From Fimenecus sp045532175 (GTDB lineage Bacteria; Bacillota; Clostridia; Oscillospirales; Acutalibacteraceae), in assembly GCA_045532175.1 (NCBI GenBank), contig JAZSFK010000003.1, positions 1 through 64,000 of the forward strand: a DNA stretch of 64,000 nucleotides, given 5' to 3'. Under the pieces are notes generated by a model, which was not told where the DNA came from, made no database searches, and saw nothing but the letters and a program-made list of their open reading frames with translations. Below, one piece after another: positions 1 through 8,637 of the stretch (positions are counted from its first letter, which is position 1; each line of letters starts with the position of its first letter). The translations under genes were made by a program, and so were the position numbers.

Positions 1-2
1 AT

Positions 3-62
3 AATTACATCATTGACGGTTTGATGATAAAAGAAAACTGCGCAGAAAGCCTTGACAATTAA
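3..62 (+). CDS. 3' end of an unidentified upstream gene (partial)
   Basis: An open frame enters from the left edge and stops at 60-62, giving a 19-residue tail (NYIIDGLMIKENCAESLDN). The mixed, protein-like composition suggests a real C-terminus, but it is too short to identify. Its end overlaps the -35 box of the valS promoter, which is common in compact genomes. It could also be a chance open frame. Confidence 0.35.
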   Translation, partial: NYIIDGLMIKENCAESLDN

Positions 63-80
63 AGGTTTTATTGTTAAAAT
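52..80 (+). promoter_or_regulatory. sigma-A promoter of valS
   Basis: TTGACA (52-57), 17-base spacer, TAAAAT (75-80). Transcription would start near 87 and produce the T-box leader. Confidence 0.75.
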
Positions 81-86
81 CATTTG

Positions 87-350
87 GAATTTAATATATT
101 AAACACTATGACAAAGAGTAAGATTTATTGTGTTAGCTTTCAGAGAGTTGTCGTTTGGTGCAAGACAATACAGCCCTTAAATCGATATGTAGCTTTCGAG
201 TGGTTTCGCCTAAAGTAGCAATACCGTTAAGTGAAAACGCATAATTCCCGTTAAGAATTTTAAGTGGCTGTTGCAAGACAGCAATTTGAGTGGTACCACG
301 GAAATTTTTCGTCTCATACAATCTGTATGGGACGAATTTTATTTTATAAA
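87..350 (+). promoter_or_regulatory. T-box leader (valine tRNA-sensing riboswitch) of valS
   Basis: The leader carries the conserved T-box sequence ending in TGGTACCACG (288-300). A terminator hairpin follows (arms near 308-319 and 325-336) with a T-rich tail to about 345. Upstream features typical of Stem I are present: an AGAGAG motif near 141 and a GGTGCAAG motif near 157. A GTA valine codon at 189-191 is a candidate specifier. Known mechanism: uncharged tRNA pairs with specifier and T-box and stabilises an antiterminator, so valS is read when charged tRNA-Val is scarce. The specifier is inferred by position, not proven. Confidence 0.9.
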
Positions 351-371
351 TAAACCGAAAGGAAGAAATAT

Positions 372-3074
372 ATGTCCAAGGAACTTGAAAAACAGTATAA
401 TCCGAAAAATGTTGAAGACAGAATATATAAAGACTGGCTCAGCAAAAAATATTTCCACGCAAAACGCGAAGAAGGTAAGAAAACTTACACTATTGTAATT
501 CCACCACCAAACATCACAGGTCAGCTTCACATGGGCCATGCTCTTGATAACACATTGCAGGATATTCTTATCCGTTATCACAGAATGGCTGGTTATGACA
601 CACTTTGGCTTCCAGGTACTGACCACGCATCTATCGCAACTGAAGCAAAAATTGTTGAAACAATGCGTAAGGAAGGCATTTCTAAAGAAGATTTAGGTCG
701 TGACGGATTCTTAGAACGTGCTTGGGACTGGAAAAAGCAGTACGGTGGCAGAATTATTGAACAGTTAAAGAAACTCGGTTCATCCTGCGACTGGGGCAGA
801 GAAAGATTTACTCTCGACGAGGGTTGCAGTAAGGCGGTTAACGAGGTTTTCTGTCGTCTTTACGAAAAAGACCTTATCTATCGCGGTAACCGTATGGTTA
901 ACTGGTGCCCTTGCTGTAACACATCAATTTCTGATGCAGAGGTTGAATATGAAGAACAGGACGGTAGCTTCTGGCACCTTCTTTACACAGTTAAGGAAAC
1001 CGGCCAGAAGCTTGAACTTGCTACAACTCGTCCTGAAACAATGCTCGGTGATACTGCCGTTGCAATCAACGTTGCTGATGAAAGATATAAACATCTTCAC
1101 GGTTGTCACGTAATTTTACCTTTGCTTAACAAGGAAATTCCAATCGTTTGTGACGAGCATGCAGATATGACAAAGGGTACAGGTGTTGTTAAAATTACTC
1201 CTGCTCACGACCCTAATGACTTTGAAGTTGGACAGAGAAATAATCTTCCAATTGTTCGTACATTTACTTACGACGGTCATCTTACAGGTGCGGAGGACAA
1301 GAGAATTGCCGACGAGCTTATCGCAAGCGGTCGTGCTACTGAAAATGAGCCCGAAGTTCTTGACTGTGGTAAATACGCAGGTATGACAACAAAAGAGGCA
1401 AGAAAAGCAATTCTTGAAGACCTTAAAGCAGGTGGCTATCTCAAAGAGGTTGAACCACGTAAGCATGAGGTTGGTACTTGCTACCGTTGTCATAACACAA
1501 TTGAACCAATGGTTTCAAAACAGTGGTTTGTTCGTATGGTTCCTCTTGCAAAGCCTGCTATTGAAGCAGTTGAAAAGGGCGAAACAAAGTTCATTCCTGA
1601 AAGATTTACAAAGAACTACCTTAACTGGATGAACGGTACTCGTGACTGGTGTATTTCCCGTCAGCTGTGGTGGGGACACAGAATTCCTGCTTGGTACTGT
1701 GACGATTGTGGCGAAACAGTTGTTACAAAGGATAGTATTTGCACATGTCCAAAATGTGGTAGCAAAAATATTCGTCAGGATGAAGATACACTTGATACTT
1801 GGTTCTCATCAGCACTCTGGCCATTCTCAACACTTGGTTGGCCTGAACAGACAGAAGATTTGAAACACTATTACCCGACAAACACCCTTGTAACAGGTTA
1901 TGATACCATCGGTTACTGGGTATCACGTATGATTTTCTCTGCTCTTGAATATACAGGACAAGTTCCGTTCGATACAGTTCTTATTCACGGCCTTGTTCGT
2001 GATGCACAGGGCAGAAAGATGTCAAAGTCACTTGGTAATGGTATTGACCCACTTGAAATTATTGACCAATACGGTGCAGATGCATTGAGATTTACTCTTG
2101 CAACCGGTAACAGCCCCGGAAACGATATGCGTTTCTCTGACGAAAAGGTTGAGGCAAGCCGTAACTTTGCTAATAAGATTTGGAATGCTGCACGTTTCAT
2201 CCTTATGAATCTTGATGAAAACGAATATGCACCTTATGTGCCAAAGAACCTTGCAATTGAAGATAAATGGATTTTGTCAAAATACAATGACCTTGTAAAG
2301 GACGTTACAGATTCACTTGAAAAGTTTGAATTAGGTCTTGCAGTACAGAAACTTTATGACTTCATTTGGGACGTATTCTGCGACTGGTATATCGAAATTG
2401 CCAAAATCCGTCTTAACGGTGAGTGTGCAACCGCAAAGGCAACTGTTAAAGCAGTTCTTGTTTATGTAATGTCAAACACTCTCAAACTCTTGCACCCATT
2501 TATGCCATTCATCACAGAAGAAATCTGGCAGACACTTCCACACGATGGTGACTCAATTATGATTTCAGAATGGCCAGTATTTGCTGACGAACTTTCATTC
2601 AAGGCTGACGAAGCTGAAATGGAAAGAGTTATGACTGCTATTAAGGCTGTTCGTAACCGTCGTGCAGAAATGAATGTTCCACCATCAAAGAAAGCAAAGA
2701 TTTTCATTGAAACTTCCTATGAAAAGACATTCAGTGAAGGTGCAAACTTCTTTGTAAGACTCGCTTCTGCAAGTGAGGTGGAACTCGTTAAGGGTTATGA
2801 AAACGACGAGGCAGTTGCAATCATCACGGAAGATGCAAGACTCTTTATCCCGATGGACGAACTCGTTGATTTCAAAGCAGAACTCCAGCGTCTTGAAAAA
2901 GAAAAAGCAGGTGTGCTTAAGGAAATCGCATTTGTTTCAGGTAAACTTAACAACGAAAAATTCGTTGCAAAAGCACCTGAAGCCCTCGTAAACGAGCAGA
3001 GAGAAAAACTTGCAAAGTATAACGAAAAACTCAGTATGCTTGAAGAAAGCATTGCAAAAATCGCAAATAAATAA
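372..3074 (+). CDS. valS: valyl-tRNA synthetase
   Basis: Class I aminoacyl-tRNA synthetase that charges tRNA-Val in the cytoplasm. At 900 residues it has normal family length. Visible motifs: PPPNITG followed by HMGH (residues 53-56, the HIGH signature) and KMSKS (549-553). Paired cysteines of zinc-binding type occur in the WCPCC, CYRCH and CDDC/CPKC segments. The C-terminal ~65 residues are charged and heptad-like, matching the ValRS tRNA-binding coiled coil. An AGGAAG ribosome-binding site sits 7 bases before ATG 372. Expression is governed by the T-box leader just upstream. No separate terminator precedes the next element, whose first inverted repeat begins 11 bases after the stop. Confidence 0.98.
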   Translation: MSKELEKQYNPKNVEDRIYKDWLSKKYFHAKREEGKKTYTIVIPPPNITGQLHMGHALDNTLQDILIRYHRMAGYDTLWLPGTDHASIATEAKIVETMRKEGISKEDLGRDGFLERAWDWKKQYGGRIIEQLKKLGSSCDWGRERFTLDEGCSKAVNEVFCRLYEKDLIYRGNRMVNWCPCCNTSISDAEVEYEEQDGSFWHLLYTVKETGQKLELATTRPETMLGDTAVAINVADERYKHLHGCHVILPLLNKEIPIVCDEHADMTKGTGVVKITPAHDPNDFEVGQRNNLPIVRTFTYDGHLTGAEDKRIADELIASGRATENEPEVLDCGKYAGMTTKEARKAILEDLKAGGYLKEVEPRKHEVGTCYRCHNTIEPMVSKQWFVRMVPLAKPAIEAVEKGETKFIPERFTKNYLNWMNGTRDWCISRQLWWGHRIPAWYCDDCGETVVTKDSICTCPKCGSKNIRQDEDTLDTWFSSALWPFSTLGWPEQTEDLKHYYPTNTLVTGYDTIGYWVSRMIFSALEYTGQVPFDTVLIHGLVRDAQGRKMSKSLGNGIDPLEIIDQYGADALRFTLATGNSPGNDMRFSDEKVEASRNFANKIWNAARFILMNLDENEYAPYVPKNLAIEDKWILSKYNDLVKDVTDSLEKFELGLAVQKLYDFIWDVFCDWYIEIAKIRLNGECATAKATVKAVLVYVMSNTLKLLHPFMPFITEEIWQTLPHDGDSIMISEWPVFADELSFKADEAEMERVMTAIKAVRNRRAEMNVPPSKKAKIFIETSYEKTFSEGANFFVRLASASEVELVKGYENDEAVAIITEDARLFIPMDELVDFKAELQRLEKEKAGVLKEIAFVSGKLNNEKFVAKAPEALVNEQREKLAKYNEKLSMLEESIAKIANK

Positions 3075-3084
3075 AACAAGAAAC

Positions 3085-3131
3085 GCCTTCCCCTTGAGGG
3101 GAAGGTGTCACCTTTAGGTGACGGATGAGGT
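3085..3131 (+). repeat. left inverted repeat of the DUF559 element
   Basis: Two consecutive hairpins: CCTTCCCC/GGGGAAGG with a TTGA loop, then TCACC/GGTGA with a TTTA loop. CGGATGAGGTG follows. The final GAGGTG (3126-3131) also serves as the ribosome-binding site of the nuclease gene. Confidence 0.8.
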
Positions 3132-3138
3132 GTTTATT

Positions 3139-3495
3139 ATGAATAAAACCAATAATCCAAAACTAAAAACAAATTCGCAGGAATTACGCAAGAATATGAC
3201 TAAAGAAGAAAGACATCTTTGGTATGATTGCTTAAAAGAATTGCCTATCACAATCAATAGACAGAAAGTGATAGGTAATTATATTGTGGATTTTTATTGT
3301 GCAGATGCTAAAATTGTAATTGAACTTGATGGTTCACAGCATTTTGAAGATAAAGGCATTGAATACGATGCAAAAAGAGATGAATATCTAAAATCTCTTG
3401 GGTTTACTGTTTTAAGATATTCAAACCATGATGTTAATACAAATTTTTATGGTGTATGTACGGATATAAGAAGAAAAATATTGAAACAGGATTAA
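3139..3495 (+). CDS. DUF559-family endonuclease (Vsr-like fold)
   Basis: A 118-residue protein of the DUF559 family, which belongs to the PD-(D/E)XK nuclease superfamily and resembles very-short-patch repair enzymes. The N-terminus has the family pattern of basic residues and MTKEERHLW. The core reads IVDFYCADAKIVIELDG, giving the Asp and Glu expected of a metal-dependent nuclease, followed by SQHF and a C-terminal LRYSNHDV segment. ATG 3139 is chosen because GAGGTG lies 7 bases upstream; the in-frame GTG at 3118 lies inside the repeat and has no ribosome-binding site. The gene is enclosed by inverted repeats and is more A/T-rich than valS. Its job is unknown: repair, or movement of the flanking palindromes. 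Confidence 0.85.
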   Translation: MNKTNNPKLKTNSQELRKNMTKEERHLWYDCLKELPITINRQKVIGNYIVDFYCADAKIVIELDGSQHFEDKGIEYDAKRDEYLKSLGFTVLRYSNHDVNTNFYGVCTDIRRKILKQD

Positions 3496-3503
3496 AAAAA
3501 TTT

Positions 3504-3557
3504 CCACCTCATCCGTCTTTTGCTTCGCAAAATCCACCTTCCCCTCGAGGGGAAGGC
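3504..3557 (-). repeat. right inverted repeat of the DUF559 element, probable terminator
   Basis: Inverted copy of the left end: CCACCTCATCCG, a TTTTGC/GCAAAA hairpin, then CCTTCCCCTCGAGGGGAAGG. It is followed by CTTTTTTG, so on the plus strand it also looks like a Rho-independent terminator for the nuclease gene. Confidence 0.8.
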
Positions 3558-3574
3558 TTTTTTGTTGTATTTCA

Positions 3575-3602
3575 TTGACAAAATTTCACAAAATGCTATA
3601 AT
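3575..3602 (+). promoter_or_regulatory. sigma-A promoter of the RING-like gene
   Basis: TTGACA (3575-3580), 16-base spacer, TATAAT (3597-3602), 24 bases before the GTG start. Confidence 0.7.
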
Positions 3603-3625
3603 CAAATCGAATTGGAGGGGATAAT

Positions 3626-4165
3626 GTGGCAGAAAAATGTCCAAGATGTGGAGAAAAAATAAGTAAAAACGACATTGTCGTAGAATGTCGTAGTTGTAAA
3701 AAACAATATCATGAATGGTGTTGGGGCTTTGTAGAGAAATGTAGCATTTGTGGTGTGCCTACTGACGGAAATGGTTTGAATGAATTTAGAGAAAAACAAA
3801 AAATTGAACAAGAAAAATCTGAAAAACAACGTCAAGAAGCTGATGCGATACGATTAACACAAGAGCAAGCTCATCAAAAAGCAGAACAAGAAAAATATCA
3901 GGCAAGAATAAATCATCTTAAAGCAACAGGTAGAGATGGTTATTATGAATATAAAGTAATTAGCATTGTAGATGAACGAGGTGCAGTAGATATTGAAAGA
4001 CTTATGAATAAATTAAATGATTTAGGTCTTGATGGTTGGAGATTGCAATGTGCTTATACCAATGAAATGGGTAAAAATTCTATGTCAGCTTACGGTTTTG
4101 GCATAAACTCCACAGCCGACCAGAATGTTTTGATTTTCGAAAGATTTGTAAAGTTTGAAAATTAA
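3626..4165 (+). CDS. RING-finger-like zinc protein with coiled coil and DUF4177-like C-terminus
   Basis: A 179-residue protein of unknown function. The N-terminus has eight zinc-ligand positions in a prokaryotic RING-like order: C5, C8, C21, C24, H29, C32, C39, C42. Residues about 53-95 are rich in Glu, Lys and Gln and should form a coiled coil. The last ~75 residues (YYEYKVISIVDERG, LNDLGLDGWRL) resemble DUF4177-type small domains. There is no signal peptide or membrane segment. Start GTG 3626 has a GGAGGGG site 6 bases upstream. The same N-terminal module recurs in the gene at 55083. Family assignment is from motif spacing only. Confidence 0.7.
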   Translation: MAEKCPRCGEKISKNDIVVECRSCKKQYHEWCWGFVEKCSICGVPTDGNGLNEFREKQKIEQEKSEKQRQEADAIRLTQEQAHQKAEQEKYQARINHLKATGRDGYYEYKVISIVDERGAVDIERLMNKLNDLGLDGWRLQCAYTNEMGKNSMSAYGFGINSTADQNVLIFERFVKFEN

Positions 4166-4190
4166 CGGGCAGGCACGGAGACCTGCCCGT
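4165..4190. repeat. GC-rich palindrome after the RING-like gene
   Basis: Nine-base arms ACGGGCAGG and CCTGCCCGT around an 8-base loop. There is no T-run directly after it, so it resembles a dispersed REP-type palindrome more than a terminator. Confidence 0.55.
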
Positions 4191-4218
4191 ACAAATTAAT
4201 CTCAATAAATGACAATAA

Positions 4219-4256
4219 AAAAGGAACTCTCGGATTGAGAGTTCCTTAATTTTTTG
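4219..4256. terminator. bidirectional terminator
   Basis: GGAACTCTC/GAGAGTTCC stem with an A-run before and T-run after. It lies between the converging RING-like gene and the alcohol dehydrogenase. Confidence 0.85.
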
Positions 4257-4269
4257 TGTATTAAATTAA

Positions 4270-5493
4270 TTATACATTTGCTGTTTCTGTAATCATCAAT
4301 GACTTAACGATTGCTGTCATTTCTGCTTCGCCAAAGATTACAGGTACAGGGTAAAGTGGGTTACCTTCTTTAAGAGCACGCTTTACGATAAGTGGAATAT
4401 CCTCTTCTTTAATCTGAGTAAAGCCTGTCGGGATATTCATTCTTTCGTTCATAGCGTAGATTTCAGCAATAAATGCTTTTGCAAGTTCTTCATCGCTATC
4501 ACCTTTAAGACCAACGATTTCAGCAAGACTTGCAAGTGACTCATAAACTGCTTCACCGTAAGCCTCAAGCACAACAGGAAGAATAACTGCGTTTGCAAGA
4601 CCGTGAGGAAGTCCGTAAAGACCGCCAAGGTTATGAGCAATTGCGTGAACATAACCAACGTAAGCACGTGTAAATGCCATACCTGCATTATATGATGCGA
4701 GGAGCATATTGTTTCTTGCTTCGATATTTTTGCCGTCAGTATATGCTGTTTCAAGGTTTTCAAAAATCATCTTTGTTGCTTTTTCAGCAAACTTGATTGT
4801 TGACGGCACATTTGATTTGCCTATGTAAGCCTCAACTGCATGTGTCAAAGCATCCATACCTGTTGTTGATGTGATGTGCGGAGGAAGACCAACTGTAAGC
4901 TCAGGGTCGAACACAGCGTAAGGAGGACGAAGAACAGAGTCATTACAAGCATATTTTTCATGTGTTTTTGGATTGGAAACAACTGCTGCAAGAGTACATT
5001 CTGAACCTGTACCTGCTGTTGTCGGAACAGCGAAAAACGGAGGAAGCTTCTTTCCGATTTTCATAATTCCGCGCATTTTTTCGATTGGCTGATTTGGTTT
5101 TACAACTCTTGCTGCTGCAATTTTTGCACAGTCCATTGGAGAACCGCCACCGAATGCAATAACACCCTGACAACCATTGTCAAGATACATCTGTCTTGCT
5201 GTTTCAATGTTGTCGATTGTTGGGTTTGGCTGAACACCGTCAAAAACTACGTATTCAACACCCGCATTAGCCATTTCTTCATAAAGGCTATTGAGAAGCC
5301 CAAGAGATGTAAGTCCTTTATCTGTTACGATAAGCACCTTGCTAACACCCTTGCTCTTAACAAATTCAGGAAGTTTTCTGATACATCCCGGTCCGGTAAG
5401 CATTTCGGGTTCACCCCAAGGAAGGAAGAACTCAACAAGGTAAATTACTTTCTGGTAAACTCGACAGAAAGCTTTGAAAAATACGTTTGGCAT
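4270..5493 (-). CDS. iron-containing alcohol dehydrogenase
   Basis: A 407-residue group III (Fe-ADH) dehydrogenase that interconverts an alcohol and aldehyde with NAD(P). Visible motifs: GGGSPMD (115-121) for nucleotide binding and TTAGTGSE (158-165). Putative metal ligands are D214, H218, H283 and H297, with the spacing of the FucO/1,2-propanediol dehydrogenase family. The N-terminus has an extra ~30 residues before the usual start of the fold. It lies 59 bases after ribF on the same strand with no terminator between, so it may be read from the rimP operon. Substrate cannot be told; in a fermenter, ethanol or butanol formation is plausible. Confidence 0.92.
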   Translation of the reverse strand: MPNVFFKAFCRVYQKVIYLVEFFLPWGEPEMLTGPGCIRKLPEFVKSKGVSKVLIVTDKGLTSLGLLNSLYEEMANAGVEYVVFDGVQPNPTIDNIETARQMYLDNGCQGVIAFGGGSPMDCAKIAAARVVKPNQPIEKMRGIMKIGKKLPPFFAVPTTAGTGSECTLAAVVSNPKTHEKYACNDSVLRPPYAVFDPELTVGLPPHITSTTGMDALTHAVEAYIGKSNVPSTIKFAEKATKMIFENLETAYTDGKNIEARNNMLLASYNAGMAFTRAYVGYVHAIAHNLGGLYGLPHGLANAVILPVVLEAYGEAVYESLASLAEIVGLKGDSDEELAKAFIAEIYAMNERMNIPTGFTQIKEEDIPLIVKRALKEGNPLYPVPVIFGEAEMTAIVKSLMITETANV

Positions 5494-5552
5494 AAAATAT
5501 CATTCCCTTTCAATTATATGTACTCCGATAACTCGGTCACAATATTACCATT

Positions 5553-6437
5553 TTAAACCAATTTGTTAAAAATTTCAATAGCAGATTTGGTATCTGCATC
5601 GATTTGTGCCTTCAATTCATCCTTTGAATTGAACTTTTTTTCCGTACGGATAAAATCTATCAATTCAACCTTTATTTTCTGATAATAAAGGTCACCGTCA
5701 AAGCCTAAAATACAGGTTTCCGAAAGGACCTTGTCACCACCAATAGTAGGGTGACAACCAAAATTTGTAACTGACGGATAAATTTTTCCGTCAACCGTTG
5801 ATTGTGAAGCATAAACACCGTGCTTAAGGTTAATAAAGCCCATTGGGAAATGCTGATTGATTGTTGGAAAACCAAAAATCTTTTTACCGATTTTATTTCC
5901 TTCAACCACAAGAAAATCATAGGAAAACTTTCGCCCAAGCATTTCATTGGCAGTTTTGATGTCGCCCTTGCTTAAAGCATCACGTATTCTGGTGGCACTA
6001 ATCATTTCACCGTTATACTGAATACTCTGTGCCATTTTGTAAATTACACCATATTTTTCGCATAATTCACAAAGAACTTTGCTGTTTCCGCCACCGTCTT
6101 TTCCGAAAAGAAAGTTTTCGCCACAGATTACAGCACCGACATTGTGTTTTTTTATGAGAATATCACGTAAAAATTCTTCAGGAGAAAGATTTCGGATTTC
6201 CTCAAAACTTATGTGTACCGGTAAAACACCAAGTTCTTTTGCATATTCTTCTTTGTCTTCGCTGGTAATCAGCAGGGGAGGGGCAAAGCCCTTTAAAACC
6301 GCCTGAGGATGTGTGTCAAACATAAGCATAGCAGGGACAAAGCCTTCAAATGCAAATGCTTTTGCCTCATTAAGTACGTTTAAATGACCTCTGTGCAACC
6401 CATCAAAGGTGCCCAGAGCCAATGCTAATTTATTCAT
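5553..6437 (-). CDS. ribF: bifunctional riboflavin kinase / FAD synthetase
   Basis: Makes FMN then FAD from riboflavin and ATP. The 294-residue protein has the N-terminal nucleotidyltransferase signature GTFDGLHRGH (9-18) and ISATRIRDAL. The C-terminal flavokinase part carries the GNKIGKKIFGFPT and PSVTNFGCHPT motifs. Its ATG overlaps the truB stop by four bases (ATGA), indicating translational coupling in the rimP operon. Confidence 0.96.
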   Translation of the reverse strand: MNKLALALGTFDGLHRGHLNVLNEAKAFAFEGFVPAMLMFDTHPQAVLKGFAPPLLITSEDKEEYAKELGVLPVHISFEEIRNLSPEEFLRDILIKKHNVGAVICGENFLFGKDGGGNSKVLCELCEKYGVIYKMAQSIQYNGEMISATRIRDALSKGDIKTANEMLGRKFSYDFLVVEGNKIGKKIFGFPTINQHFPMGFINLKHGVYASQSTVDGKIYPSVTNFGCHPTIGGDKVLSETCILGFDGDLYYQKIKVELIDFIRTEKKFNSKDELKAQIDADTKSAIEIFNKLV

Positions 6438-7324
6438 TCGTCTATCAGCACCCTTCTGACTGTAAGGTCGCCTTTTTCAGTAAGTATTTCTCCAAGACCT
6501 AAAAGTCTTCTTTCAGGAGAATAAACACGATAAATTCCAACGGAATAATCACCGTGAAGTCTGTCATATCCCAATTCGCCACCGTTGGAAAAACGATTTG
6601 CCTGAGGGGTAGTAACTGTAATTTCAGGATAACTCATAAGAGCTTTTTCAACAGGTATAATAACACTATCTGTATTATTTTCTCTTACAAGTTTTTCCAA
6701 TTCTTCCAGTGCCACGGCATTTTCAATTGAGAAACCATTGGCTTCTGTCCGTCGCAGTTCTGTCATAACAGCACCACAACCTAAAACATTGCCAATATCA
6801 TCACAAAGAGAACGGATATATGTACCTGCGGAACAGGTAACGTCCATTGAAAACTCTGTTCCGTCAAAGTCATAGATTTCTAGTTTTTCAATAGTAATTC
6901 TTCTTTGTTCCCTTTCAATTTCAATGCCCTTTCGAGCCAAATCATAAAGACGTTCACCGTCTTTTTTTAGTGCAGAGTACATTGGTGGAGTTTGTAAAAT
7001 CTCACCCTTAAACTGTTCTGCAACCTTTAACAACTGTTCTTCTGTGACATTTACGGGATTTTCTGATAAAACCTCGCCTGTAATATCAAGAGTGTCGGTC
7101 GTAAGACCTAATTTCACCCTTGCAGAATATGATTTTCTGTGCTCGGGTAAAAGTTCAATAAAGCGGGTACAAGACCCTAGCATAATAACAAGTACACCGG
7201 TAGCCATAGGGTCCAGTGTGCCTGTGTGACCTGCTTTTTTGACACCCAGAATGCGTGATGCTTTTTTTACAGCCATAAAGGATGTCATATTGCAGGGCTT
7301 GTCAAGACAAATTATGCCTGTCAT
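6434..7324 (-). CDS. truB: tRNA pseudouridine-55 synthase
   Basis: Converts U55 in the T-loop of tRNAs to pseudouridine. The 296-residue protein has the catalytic motif GHTGTLDPMATG with D38 as the nucleophile, plus the KSYSARVKLGLTTDT and GTYIRSLCDDIG segments. A C-terminal PUA-like tail follows. Its start codon shares one base with the nrnA stop (TAATG). Confidence 0.97.
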   Translation of the reverse strand: MTGIICLDKPCNMTSFMAVKKASRILGVKKAGHTGTLDPMATGVLVIMLGSCTRFIELLPEHRKSYSARVKLGLTTDTLDITGEVLSENPVNVTEEQLLKVAEQFKGEILQTPPMYSALKKDGERLYDLARKGIEIEREQRRITIEKLEIYDFDGTEFSMDVTCSAGTYIRSLCDDIGNVLGCGAVMTELRRTEANGFSIENAVALEELEKLVRENNTDSVIIPVEKALMSYPEITVTTPQANRFSNGGELGYDRLHGDYSVGIYRVYSPERRLLGLGEILTEKGDLTVRRVLIDE

Positions 7325-8271
7325 TAGAATTCCGCCTTTATTACATCTAATAATTGTTCTTTTGCTTCTTTGAGTGAACAGTCAAATTCACAACCTGCAG
7401 CACGATTATGACCGCCACCACCGAAATTAGCACAGATTTTTGCCGCATCATAAGGCTCAATAGTCCGTAAAGACACTTTGTATTTGCCGTCTTTCTGTTC
7501 ACGGAGAGTTACACCGATTTTAACACCCTCAATTTTTCGTGGTAGTGATGCAATTCCGTCACATTCGCTTTCGTTTGAGCCACTTTCATTGAACATCTTT
7601 TGCGTGATAGTCATTATTGCAACTTTTCCTTCAAAATAGGTTTCAATTGAAGAAACAGCCATCTGTTCAAGTTTCATATATGAAAATGTTTTTGTTTCAA
7701 ACATAAGACGGTTGATATTTGTGTAATCCGCGCCTTTTGCCATAACCTCCGCAGCAACTCTGTGTACAGTTGGTGTTGTGTTTGAAAACATGAAGCAACC
7801 GGTGTCAGTTGCAAGTCCTGTGTAAACACAACTTGCCATTTCAGGGGTGATTTCAACACCTAACTGACATATAACCTCATAAATCACAACTGCAGCGGCA
7901 GCCTTATCCTTTAAAAGCAGGTTTTCTGCATATTCACGGTTTGACATGTGGTGGTCAATGCATAACCATACCTTGTCACCGTATTTTTCTTCAAATTCTG
8001 CGCCTAAAAGTTTACTGTCAGCAACATCAACTGCGATTATTTTGTCAAATTCAATATCGCTGTTGTCAAGTCCGTCCCAAAGATAAGAAAATTTGGGGTG
8101 AATCTCGTCATTACAACGCACCATTGACTTTTTCCCCAACAAGTCCAATGCTCTTTTAAGTGCAAACGCACTGCCAAGAGTATCACCGTCGGGATTTCTG
8201 TGTGAAAGAATAAGAAATCCATCATATTCTTTTAAGAGTGATGCACATTCTTTAACATCAATTTTATTCAT
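7324..8271 (-). CDS. nrnA: DHH-family oligoribonuclease / pAp phosphatase
   Basis: Degrades nanoRNAs and 3',5'-bisphosphate nucleotides. The 315-residue protein has NPDGDT (26-31), an AVDVADS segment, the diagnostic DHH in CIDHHMSN, and the DHHA1 motif GGGHNRAAG near the C-terminus. Position between rbfA and truB is conserved in Firmicutes. It begins 3 bases after the rbfA stop. Confidence 0.95.
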   Translation of the reverse strand: MNKIDVKECASLLKEYDGFLILSHRNPDGDTLGSAFALKRALDLLGKKSMVRCNDEIHPKFSYLWDGLDNSDIEFDKIIAVDVADSKLLGAEFEEKYGDKVWLCIDHHMSNREYAENLLLKDKAAAAVVIYEVICQLGVEITPEMASCVYTGLATDTGCFMFSNTTPTVHRVAAEVMAKGADYTNINRLMFETKTFSYMKLEQMAVSSIETYFEGKVAIMTITQKMFNESGSNESECDGIASLPRKIEGVKIGVTLREQKDGKYKVSLRTIEPYDAAKICANFGGGGHNRAAGCEFDCSLKEAKEQLLDVIKAEF

Positions 8272-8274
8272 AAA

Positions 8275-8637
8275 TTATTCCTCGATATCGTCAGTAATGT
8301 GTGTACTTTCGATTTTCTTGAATATTTCCATACCGTGCTCTACGGAGTCGTCAGCAATAAATTTAAGCTCAGGAGTTTTTCTCAAGTGCAATTTACTGCC
8401 AACCTCACGTCGGATAAGACCCGTTGCGGATGTAAGTCCCTTTACAGCATCTTTTGCATCTTCAATGCCACTCATTGAGCTGACATAAACCTTTGCAAAA
8501 GAAAGGTCAGAACTTACATCAACACGTACAACAGTAAGGATTTTATCCCTTACTCTCGGGTCTTTTAATTCACGGATAATGGCAACTATTTCACGTTTAA
8601 TATCTTCCGATACTCTACCTACTCTGTATCCTGCCAT
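8275..8637 (-). CDS. rbfA: ribosome-binding factor A
   Basis: A 120-residue KH-fold protein that assists late maturation of the 30S subunit at the 5' end of 16S rRNA. Family features include the N-terminal RVSEDIKREIVAII, the SDLSFAKVYVS strand and the LRKTPELKFIADDS segment. The start codon shares one base with the infB stop, so translation is coupled. Confidence 0.95.
   Translation of the reverse strand: MAGYRVGRVSEDIKREIVAIIRELKDPRVRDKILTVVRVDVSSDLSFAKVYVSSMSGIEDAKDAVKGLTSATGLIRREVGSKLHLRKTPELKFIADDSVEHGMEIFKKIESTHITDDIEE

Larger units (their letters stand above)
3085..3557. mobile_element. DUF559 nuclease gene framed by inverted terminal repeats
   Basis: Both ends share the same outer palindrome (GCCTTCCCCTYGAGGGGAAGG, here in two parts: GCCTTCCCCT and GAGGGGAAGG) and the same inner motif CGGATGAGGTG, in inverted orientation: left 3085-3131, right 3504-3557. 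Between them each end has a short hairpin whose sequence differs (TCACC/GGTGA on the left, TTTTGC/GCAAAA on the right), so pairing is kept while bases change. The enclosed gene is a PD-(D/E)XK-type nuclease. Palindromes of this class are, to my knowledge, dispersed in many Clostridia. No clear target duplication is visible. Confidence 0.6.

Noticed and set aside
3118..3138. GTG 3118 as start of the DUF559 gene
   Set aside because: It lies inside the left repeat with no ribosome-binding site; ATG 3139 has GAGGTG at good spacing.
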